A stretch of DNA of 64,000 bases from Streptomyces tuirus (lineage in GTDB: Bacteria > Actinomycetota > Actinomycetes > Streptomycetales > Streptomycetaceae): the NCBI RefSeq assembly GCF_014701095.1, contig NZ_AP023439.1, forward strand, positions 682,001-746,000, in the 5' to 3' direction. A program made the position numbers and the translations under genes. Below are positions 58,486 to 64,000 of this stretch, in pieces. Position 1 is the stretch's first letter, and the number at the start of each line of letters is the position of its first letter. The notes below the pieces were generated by a model that ran no database searches, was not told the DNA's origin, and worked only from the letters and a program-made list of their open reading frames with translations.

Positions 58486-59709
58486 ATGTCACAGCGCCCT
58501 GACCTCCGGCAGCGCAGGGCCGTGCTGGAGCACGAGTGGTCCCGCTGGGTGCCGAGGCTGAGCATCCCGGGCGCGCGGCCGGGCGGCACCGCGACGCTGC
58601 GCCACGAGGTGACCGAGTCCTGGGCGCGCTCGCTGGGCAGCGTCGACCCGGGCCGGGACAGCGCCCCGGTCAGCGACGGCGGCCAGGTGCACCAGCGCTG
58701 GACGTCCTCCCCGCTGTACCGGCCGGTCTCCGCCCTCGAAGGGGAACTGCACAGCATCGCCGAGGACGCCGGGTTCGTCACGGCCGTCACCGACGAGTCC
58801 GGCACCATCCTGTGGACCTGCGGCGGTCCGACCATGCGCCGCCGGGCCGAGCGGGTCAACTTCGCTCCCGGCGGCCGCTGGGACGAGCAGGCCATGGGCA
58901 CCAACGCGCTGTCCCTCGCCCTGCGCACCGGCCGCCCCAGCTCCGTCTTCTCGGCGGAGCATCTGGTGTCGGCCCTGCACGGCTGGGTCTGCTACTGCGC
59001 GCCGGTGCACGGCCGGGACGGACGCGTCCTCGGCGTACTGGACCTGTCCACGACCTGGGACCGCTCACACCCCCTGGCCATGTCGACCGTACGCACGCTG
59101 GTGTCCAGCATCGAGGCGCGGATCACCACGCAGGACCCCGGTACGGGACGCCTGCGGCTCACCTGCCTGGGCACCGAGCGGGCCGTTCGGGACGGACGGC
59201 AACTCCCCCTGCGGCCCCGGCAGCTGGAGATCCTCGTCCTTCTCTCCCTCGAACCCGGGGGCTTCTCCGCCGAACGACTGCGCGCGGCCCTGTACGGCGA
59301 CCGCCCGGTCACGTCGTCGACCTTCAAGGCGGAGATCTCCCATCTGCGCCGCGCGCTGGGCGGAGCGATTTCCCCCCGCCACTACGCCCTCACCGATCCC
59401 GTGTCCTGCGACGCCGCCGACGTACTGCGCGCGCTGGAGCAGGGCGACACGGACACGGCGCTGCGCCGCTACGGCGGCCCGCTGCTCCCCCGCTCCGAGG
59501 CCCCCGGCATCGAGGAGTGGCGCACGCGCCTCGAAGTGGCGGTACGCGACGCCGTGCTGGCGAGCACCCGCCCGGAGCACGCCCTGCGCTACGGCGAACG
59601 GGCCCCGTACGACGCGGAGGTCCACGAGCACGCGCTGCGGCTGCTCGGCCCCGGCGACACCCGCCGGCCGATCGCGAGGGGCCGGCTCGCGACGGCCCTG
59701 CGCGGCTGA
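58486..59709 (+). CDS. GAF-domain regulator with C-terminal winged helix (AcoR-like sensor head)
   Basis: 407 residues. VTESWARSLGSVDPGRDSAPV and ALEGELHSIAEDAGFVTAVTDESGTILWTCGG, then RVNFAPGGRWDEQAMGTNALSLALRTGRPSSVFSAEHLVSALHGWVCYCAPVHGRDGRVLGVLDLST, form the GAF sensor of AcoR-type regulators (about 30-205). The sigma-54 AAA domain of AcoR is missing; instead QLPLRPRQLEILVLLSLEPGGFSAERLRAALYGDRPVTSSTFKAEISHLRRALGG (about 243-297) is an OmpR/SARP-like winged helix. In Streptomyces this architecture sits next to acetaldehyde-type aldehyde dehydrogenases, as here, and probably activates them. GGGAGAGG precedes ATG 58486. Confidence 0.88.
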   Translation: MSQRPDLRQRRAVLEHEWSRWVPRLSIPGARPGGTATLRHEVTESWARSLGSVDPGRDSAPVSDGGQVHQRWTSSPLYRPVSALEGELHSIAEDAGFVTAVTDESGTILWTCGGPTMRRRAERVNFAPGGRWDEQAMGTNALSLALRTGRPSSVFSAEHLVSALHGWVCYCAPVHGRDGRVLGVLDLSTTWDRSHPLAMSTVRTLVSSIEARITTQDPGTGRLRLTCLGTERAVRDGRQLPLRPRQLEILVLLSLEPGGFSAERLRAALYGDRPVTSSTFKAEISHLRRALGGAISPRHYALTDPVSCDAADVLRALEQGDTDTALRRYGGPLLPRSEAPGIEEWRTRLEVAVRDAVLASTRPEHALRYGERAPYDAEVHEHALRLLGPGDTRRPIARGRLATALRG

Positions 59710-59769
59710 GGGCAGCTCTGCGCGGCTGAGGTCGGCCCTGCGCGGCTGGCGGACACCCGGTCCGTCACG

Positions 59770-59790
59770 GCGCCAACCTTGCGCCAACCT
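59770..59790 (+). promoter_or_regulatory. Tandem direct repeat GCGCCAACCT, likely activator site
   Basis: GCGCCAACCT occurs at 59770-59779 and again at 59781-59790, an 11-bp period that puts both on the same helix face. Such direct repeats suit OmpR/SARP-type winged helices, the class of the upstream regulator. The aldehyde dehydrogenase starts 65 bp downstream. Confidence 0.5.
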
Positions 59791-59854
59791 CGCGGGAGCA
59801 CAGTGAGGGACGTCGCAACCCGCCCCGCACCGCACTTCACCGAGGAGAGCCGCC

Positions 59855-61372
59855 ATGGTGTACGCGCAGCCAGGAACCGAAGGCAGCATCGTCACCTTCG
59901 CCCGCCGCTACGACAACTTCATCGACGGCGACTGGCAAGCGCCCGTCGAGGGCCGCTACTTCGAGAACCCGACGCCCGTGACCGGCAAGGCCTTCTGCGA
60001 GGTCGCCCGTTCCACGGCGGCCGACGTAGACCTCGCCCTGGACGCCGCGCACCGGGCGGCCGACCAGTGGGGCCGCACGTCCACCACGGAACGCGCGAAC
60101 ATCCTGAACAAGATCGCGGACCGCATCGAGCAGAACCTGGAGAAGATCGCGGTCGCCGAGACGTGGGAGAACGGCAAGCCGGTGCGCGAGACGCTGGCCG
60201 CCGACATCCCGCTGGCGATCGACCACTTCCGGTACTTCGCCGGCGTCGTCCGCGCCCAGGAGGGCAGCATCGCGGAGATCGACGCCGACACGGTCGCGTA
60301 CCACTTCCACGAGCCGCTGGGCGTGGTCGGCCAGATCATCCCGTGGAACTTCCCCATCCTCATGGCCACGTGGAAGCTCGCCCCCGCGCTGGCAGCGGGC
60401 AACTGCGTCGTCATCAAGCCGGCCGAGCAGACCCCCGTCAGCCTGCTCTACGTCATCGACCTGATCGCCGACCTGCTCCCGCCGGGCGTGGTCAACGTCG
60501 TCAACGGCTTCGGCGTGGAGGCGGGCAAGCCGCTGGCGTCCAGCCCGCGTGTGGCGAAGGTGGCGTTCACGGGTGAGACGACCACCGGCCGCCTGATCAT
60601 GCAGTACGCGAGCGAGAACATCATCCCCGTCACCCTGGAACTGGGTGGCAAGAGCCCGAACATCTTCCTGCCCGACGTCATGGCCGCCGACGACGACTTC
60701 CTGGACAAGGCAGTTGAGGGCTTCGTGATGTTCGCCCTCAACCAGGGCGAGGTCTGCACCTGCCCGTCCCGCGCCCTGATCCATTCCTCCATCTACGACG
60801 AGTTCATGGCCCGCTGCGTCGAACGCACCAAGGCCATCGTCAGCGGCGACCCGCTGGACCCGGCCACCATGATCGGCGCGCAGGCGAGCAACGACCAGTA
60901 CGAGAAGATCCTTTCCTACCTCGACATCGGCAGGAAGGAGGGCGCCGAGGTCGTCACGGGCGGCAACCCCCGGGCGGTTTCGGGTCTGGAGGGCGGCTTC
61001 TACATCGAGCCGACCATCTTCCGCGGCACCAACGACATGCGGATCTTCCAGGAGGAGATCTTCGGCCCGGTCGTCTCGGTCACGACGTACGACTCGGTCG
61101 ACGAGGCCCTGAAGATCGCCAACGACACCCTGTACGGCCTCGGAGCCGGCGTCTGGACCCGCGACGGCAACACGGCCTACCGCCTGGGCCGCGAGATCAA
61201 GGCGGGCCGCGTCTGGACCAACTGCTACCACGCCTACCCGGCCCACGCGGCGTTCGGCGGCTACAAGAAGTCGGGGATGGGACGCGAGAATCACAAGATG
61301 ATGCTGGACCACTACCAGCAGACGAAGAACCTGCTGGTCTCCTACTCGGCGAAGAAGCTGGGCTTCTTCTAG
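59855..61372 (+). CDS. NAD-dependent aldehyde dehydrogenase, acetaldehyde dehydrogenase (ExaC-like)
   Basis: 505 residues. [28 protein letters not shown] opens the chain; [39 protein letters not shown] is the cofactor-binding region; [11 protein letters not shown] carries the general-base glutamate; [14 protein letters not shown] holds the catalytic cysteine. The CTCPSR context and the C-terminal [43 protein letters not shown] are typical of the ExaC/AldB-type acetaldehyde dehydrogenases. It converts acetaldehyde and similar aldehydes to acids with NAD. GAGGAGAG precedes ATG 59855. The upstream GAF regulator probably induces it. Confidence 0.95.
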   Translation: MVYAQPGTEGSIVTFARRYDNFIDGDWQAPVEGRYFENPTPVTGKAFCEVARSTAADVDLALDAAHRAADQWGRTSTTERANILNKIADRIEQNLEKIAVAETWENGKPVRETLAADIPLAIDHFRYFAGVVRAQEGSIAEIDADTVAYHFHEPLGVVGQIIPWNFPILMATWKLAPALAAGNCVVIKPAEQTPVSLLYVIDLIADLLPPGVVNVVNGFGVEAGKPLASSPRVAKVAFTGETTTGRLIMQYASENIIPVTLELGGKSPNIFLPDVMAADDDFLDKAVEGFVMFALNQGEVCTCPSRALIHSSIYDEFMARCVERTKAIVSGDPLDPATMIGAQASNDQYEKILSYLDIGRKEGAEVVTGGNPRAVSGLEGGFYIEPTIFRGTNDMRIFQEEIFGPVVSVTTYDSVDEALKIANDTLYGLGAGVWTRDGNTAYRLGREIKAGRVWTNCYHAYPAHAAFGGYKKSGMGRENHKMMLDHYQQTKNLLVSYSAKKLGFF

Positions 61373-61386
61373 AGGGCATGTGAAAG

Positions 61387-61421
61387 GGCGCCTGACCCGG
61401 TCTTTCACCGAGTCGGGCGCC
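61387..61421. terminator. Terminator between convergent genes
   Basis: GGCGCC-T-GAC (61387-61396) pairs with GTC-G-GGCGCC (61412-61421), with an inner GGT/ACC pair around CTTTC. It lies between the aldehyde dehydrogenase and the convergent helicase gene. Confidence 0.7.
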
Positions 61422-61464
61422 TCGCGTGAGGACGCGTCACCTCCCGGCACCCCGGAAGCCGCGC

Positions 61465-62859
61465 TCAGCCGCCGCGGCGCACCCGGGCCGCCCTGCGGGC
61501 CTCGGCGAGCTTGCGGGCCTCGCTGCTCTTGCGGGACGACCTGCCGCCGGAGCCGTCCTTGGCGTCCTTGGTGCTGCCCAGGCCGCGGAACGGGGCGTTG
61601 TGGTTCTTGGGCCGGCTTGCGGCCGGGCCGCCGTCGAGCGGCTCTCCGGAGGGGGCCCTGGCGCCGGTGATCCGGCTGAGCTCCGCCTCCCCGGACCGCA
61701 CCTTGGTGACCTTGGCGGTGACGTCGGCGTCCGCCATGACCTGGTTCGTCTCGCGGCGCTGTCCCGGCAGGACGAGTGTGACGACGGTGCCGGAACGGCC
61801 GGCCCGGGCCGTGCGGCCCGCGCGGTGCAGATAGTCCTTGGGATCGGTGGCCGGGTCGACGTTGACGACGAGGTCGAGGTCGTCCACGTGCAGGCCGCGT
61901 GCGGCGACGTTCGTCGCCACCAGCGAGGTGACCTGTCCGTTCTTGAACTGGGCCAGGGTTCTGGTGCGCTGCGGCTGGGACTTCCCGCTGTGCAGGGCGG
62001 CGGCGGCCACGCCGCTGGCCCGCAGGTGCCGCGTGAGCTGGTCGACGCCGTGCTTGGTGTCCAGGAACAGCAGGACGCTGCCGTCCCGGGCGGCGATCTC
62101 CGTGGTCACGGCGTACCGGTCGGGGCCGTGCACGACGAAGACGTGGTGCTCGATGGCCGGGACGGCACTGGACGAGGGGTCCACGGAGTGCACGACGGGG
62201 TCTCGGAGGTAGCTCCGCACCAGCTGGTCGACGTCACGGTCGAGGGTCGCCGAGAACAGCATCCGCTGGCCGTCGGGACGCACCTGGTCCAGGATTTCGG
62301 TGACCTGCGGCAAGAAGCCCAGGTCACACATCTGGTCGGCCTCGTCCAGGACCGCGATGCGCACACGTCCGAGCCGGCAGCCCTTGCGTTCGACGAGGTC
62401 GTACAGGCGGCCCGGCGTGGCGACGACGATCTCGGCGCCGTCCCGCAGCGCGGCGGCCTGCCGTCCGATGGAGACGCCGCCCACTACGGTCGCGAGCCGC
62501 AGCCGCAGGGCCTCGGCGTACGGGGTGAGCGCCTCACCGACCTGCTGCGCCAGCTCCCTGGTGGGCACGAGGACGAGCGCGAGCGGCTCCTTGGGCTGCG
62601 CGCGCCGCCCGGCCGTCCGGGCGAGCATCCCCAGGCCGAACGCGAGCGTCTTGCCCGATCCGGTGCGGCCCCGGCCCAGGACGTCGCGTCCCGCGAGCGC
62701 GTCCGGCAGCGTCGCCGCCTGGATGGGAAAGGGAACCGTCACACCCTGCTCGTCCAGCGTCCGCAGAATTCCGGCCGGCAGCCCCAGCTGCGCGAACGAC
62801 GCCACCGGTTGCGGCGTCGAGTCCTGCGGCAGGGCGTCGTCACGTACTGATTCGCTCAC
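61465..62859 (-). CDS. DEAD-box RNA helicase
   Basis: 464 residues. The Q motif region (ASFAQLGLPAGILRTLDEQGVTVPFPIQAATLP), motif I GRGRTGSGKT, Ia PTRELAQQV, Ib TPGRL, II VLDEADQM, III SATLD, IV LFLDTK, V VATNVAARGLHVDDLDLVVN and VI HRAGRTARAG are all present in order. The C-terminal ~70 residues are basic (RSSRKSSEARKLAEARRAARVRRGG), an RNA-binding tail as in RhlE-type enzymes. It unwinds RNA in ribosome assembly, mRNA decay or cold adaptation. GTG 62859 has GGAGGAAGG upstream; a longer start at 62916 would overlap that site. Confidence 0.95.
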   Translation of the reverse strand: MSESVRDDALPQDSTPQPVASFAQLGLPAGILRTLDEQGVTVPFPIQAATLPDALAGRDVLGRGRTGSGKTLAFGLGMLARTAGRRAQPKEPLALVLVPTRELAQQVGEALTPYAEALRLRLATVVGGVSIGRQAAALRDGAEIVVATPGRLYDLVERKGCRLGRVRIAVLDEADQMCDLGFLPQVTEILDQVRPDGQRMLFSATLDRDVDQLVRSYLRDPVVHSVDPSSSAVPAIEHHVFVVHGPDRYAVTTEIAARDGSVLLFLDTKHGVDQLTRHLRASGVAAAALHSGKSQPQRTRTLAQFKNGQVTSLVATNVAARGLHVDDLDLVVNVDPATDPKDYLHRAGRTARAGRSGTVVTLVLPGQRRETNQVMADADVTAKVTKVRSGEAELSRITGARAPSGEPLDGGPAASRPKNHNAPFRGLGSTKDAKDGSGGRSSRKSSEARKLAEARRAARVRRGG

Positions 62860-62860
62860 T

Positions 62861-62880
62861 GAAGGCCTTCCTCCGAGGAA
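62861..62880 (-). promoter_or_regulatory. Overlapping palindromes around the helicase ribosome-binding site
   Basis: GAAGGCCTTC (62861-62870) and TTCCTC-C-GAGGAA (62868-62880) share three bases. In the mRNA the second can fold over the GGAGGAA ribosome site, the first cannot form at the same time. A translation switch is possible but the stems are short. Confidence 0.3.
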
Positions 62881-63069
62881 ACCGAACCGAGGAAGGCGCG
62901 GCGGGGACGCGGTCACCGGCCGGGGGACGCGGAACAGGGCACCGGCGCGGTGAGCGGCAAACAGGCAACGGTAGCACGGGGCGCGGGACGGGAGAGGGCG
63001 GCGGCACCCGGTCGAGGACCTTGCCGAAACGCTCCACGTCGCCCTCGGACCAATGCCGGCACACCGACT

Positions 63070-63099
63070 GGTAGTTTCTACAGTGCTGTAGAAACCACC
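63070..63099. promoter_or_regulatory. 30-bp palindromic operator before the TerB-like gene (BlaI/MecI-like)
   Basis: GTTTCTACAG (63074-63083) and CTGTAGAAAC (63086-63095) are perfectly complementary around TG; including flanks, 13 of 14 arm positions match. The TACA...TGTA core resembles operators of BlaI/MecI/CopY-type repressors. It ends 19 bp before the start codon, so a bound protein would block initiation. Confidence 0.7.
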
Positions 63100-63118
63100 A
63101 ACCGCTTATGGAGTTCAC

Positions 63119-63574
63119 ATGGCCCTGTGGGACCGTCTCAAGGAATCCGCCTCGACGATGCAGACCCAGCTGATCGCGAAGAAGAACGACCTGAAGAGCG
63201 GTGCCTTCCGCGACTCCAGTATGGCCATGTGCGCCCTGGTGGCGGCCGCCGACGGCACGGTCGACCCGGCCGAGCGGCAGCGGGTCGCCCAGCTCATCGC
63301 CACCAACGAGGTGCTGCAGAACTTCCCCGCCGACGATCTGCGCCGCCGCTTCGACGACAACCTCGACAAGCTCACCGCCGACTTCGACTTCGGCAAGGTG
63401 AGCGTCATGCAGGAGATCGCCAAGGCGAAGAAGAAGCCGGCCGAGGCGCGGGCCGTCGTCCAGATCGGCATCGTCATCGGCGGCGCCGACGGCGACTTCG
63501 ACAAGGACGAGCAGGCGGTGGTCCGCGAGGCGTGCTACGCCCTCGACCTGCCGCCGCACGAGTTCGACCTCTGA
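63119..63574 (+). CDS. TerB-family tellurite-resistance-like protein
   Basis: 151 residues. LWDRLKESASTMQTQLIAKKNDLKSGAFRDSSMAMCALVAAADGTVDPAERQRVAQLI and a second half VQIGIVIGGADGDFDKDEQAVVREACYALDLPPHEF each contain an acidic ADG-x-VDPAER or ADGDFDKDE metal site, the two-fold helical TerB arrangement. TerB proteins bind divalent metals and work at the membrane in phage, colicin and tellurite stress. The usual TerD or TerC partners are not adjacent. ATG 63119 stands behind a BlaI-like palindrome, so expression is probably repressed until an inducer appears. Confidence 0.9.
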   Translation: MALWDRLKESASTMQTQLIAKKNDLKSGAFRDSSMAMCALVAAADGTVDPAERQRVAQLIATNEVLQNFPADDLRRRFDDNLDKLTADFDFGKVSVMQEIAKAKKKPAEARAVVQIGIVIGGADGDFDKDEQAVVREACYALDLPPHEFDL

Positions 63575-63605
63575 GACCCGGCGCAGCCGGGGCCAACGTG
63601 GTGTT

Positions 63606-63630
63606 CCCCGGCTGTGTCGAGCAGCCGGGG
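63606..63630. terminator. Terminator after the TerB-like gene
   Basis: CCCCGGCTG (63606-63614) and CAGCCGGGG (63622-63630) form a perfect nine-base stem with a seven-base loop, 32 bp after the stop. A smaller hairpin CCCGGC-GCA-GCCGGG precedes it. Confidence 0.7.
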
Positions 63631-63699
63631 CGCGGGGATTCGGCCATGCTGGGGCTGTTCGGCGCTGTTTGGCCCCCTCCCCACGACAAGGAGCCCCGC

Positions 63700-63915
63700 A
63701 TGCCCACGGACCCGCTCGGACGATTCCTGGCCGCTCTGGACCCGGAGCACCGCGAGGCGGTCGGCACCAGGCCGCGCCAGGAGCAGGAGCGCCTCGCGGC
63801 GGCCTGGGAACGGGAACTGGAGGCGGACGAGGAGCTCGACACCCTCGACGAGCTGTCGCCGCCCGCGGCGGAGGCCGAGGCGGCCCGCCGCGTCCTGGAG
63901 CGCGAGACCGACTAG
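63700..63915 (+). CDS. Small acidic hypothetical protein
   Basis: 71 residues, rich in Glu, Asp and Ala. PLGRFLAALDPEHREAVGTR is followed by a long charged helix (QEQERLAAAWERELEADEEL, AAEAEAARRVLERETD) with heptad-like spacing, so it may dimerise as a coiled coil. No family is recognised. AAGGAG lies six bases before ATG 63700, and the frame ends cleanly at 63915, which supports translation. Confidence 0.6.
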   Translation: MPTDPLGRFLAALDPEHREAVGTRPRQEQERLAAAWERELEADEELDTLDELSPPAAEAEAARRVLERETD

Positions 63916-63931
63916 GGCGCACCCCCGGCCG

Positions 63932-64000
63932 TCACAGCGCGCCGAGTTGGAGGAGTTCGGGGCCCGGGTCGGCCTCGTCGCGTGCGGCGCCGCGGGCCGT
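63932..64000 (-). CDS. 3' end of a minus-strand gene cut by the window edge
   Basis: The minus frame from 64000 to the TGA at 63932 reads ARDEADPGPELLQLGAL-stop without interruption and with G/C in nearly every third position. The ending has the look of a real C-terminus, and the gene would be convergent with the small acidic gene. Only 22 codons are visible, so nothing can be said of its function. Confidence 0.45.
   Translation of the reverse strand, partial: TARGAARDEADPGPELLQLGAL

Noticed and set aside
1-64000. tRNA, rRNA, riboswitch and insertion-sequence genes
   Set aside because: No cloverleaf, conserved riboswitch core, transposase or flanking inverted-repeat pair was recognised by eye; a covariance-model scan would be needed to exclude small RNAs.

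Overview
The window is chromosomal DNA of a Streptomyces or very close relative. GC content is very high, third codon positions are nearly all G or C, starts are often GTG, and most genes (DUF6214-like, Rv1733c-like, DUF5997, a GAF/winged-helix regulator beside an aldehyde dehydrogenase) are familiar Streptomyces families. Integrase, terminase, capsid, transposase, tRNA, rRNA and CRISPR array were looked for and not seen.

Positions 1-25.8 kb hold ordinary metabolism and regulation. An operon for catabolism of (probably D-) peptides and amino acids (serine hydrolase, DAO-type flavoprotein, M19 dipeptidase, ornithine-cyclodeaminase-like) is followed by a DUF6214-like protein and an FprA-type ferredoxin reductase. 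Next come an ArsR repressor divergent from an old-yellow-enzyme gene, with twin operators between them; a secreted PL3 pectate lyase behind a LacI-type box; a PaaX-type regulator divergent from an AidB-like acyl-CoA dehydrogenase; a HEAT-repeat protein; a two-TM Rv1733c-like protein; a BNR propeller; uracil-DNA glycosylase; a BadF/GlcNAc-kinase-like ATPase; a CbiX-like protein; a lactonase with a DasR-like site in its promoter; a FUSC membrane protein; an Lrp regulator; a HAD phosphatase; a broken GH127-like gene; a DUF4142 protein; and an HTH-less LysR-like protein divergent from DUF5997.

Positions 25.9-56.4 kb are one co-directional minus-strand block encoding a phage-tail-like contractile injection system (CIS). 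In transcription order it holds sheath, tube, zinc-ribbon baseplate protein, a proline/arginine-rich protein, DUF4255 cap, AAA+ ATPase carrying a 60-bp repeat array, a small protein, a 2284-residue DUF4157 protein, an acidic protein, tube-initiator/LysM-like protein, gp53-like protein, hub, spike, PAAR-like tip, gp25, two large gpJ-like wedge proteins, a tail-protein-I/beta-helix protein, a DUF6519 protein and an endolysin-like amidase. Nearly all neighbours overlap or are a few bases apart. No separate tape-measure gene is seen. The giant DUF4157 protein combines an eCIS-associated head, long coiled-coil and hydrophobic helical segments and a C-terminal His-Me-finger-like nuclease candidate, so it may be cargo, ruler or both. 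The amidase and the nuclease-like domain fit the cell-death role reported for cytoplasmic Streptomyces CIS.

Positions 56.4-64 kb: a long divergent intergenic region with a candidate CIS promoter, two conserved small Streptomyces genes, a GAF/winged-helix regulator with its aldehyde dehydrogenase target, a DEAD-box helicase, a TerB-like protein behind a strong BlaI-like palindrome, a small acidic protein, and the 3' end of a minus-strand gene cut by the window edge. Short tandem repeats with 6, 17, 18, 36 and 60 bp units recur through the window and are listed separately.
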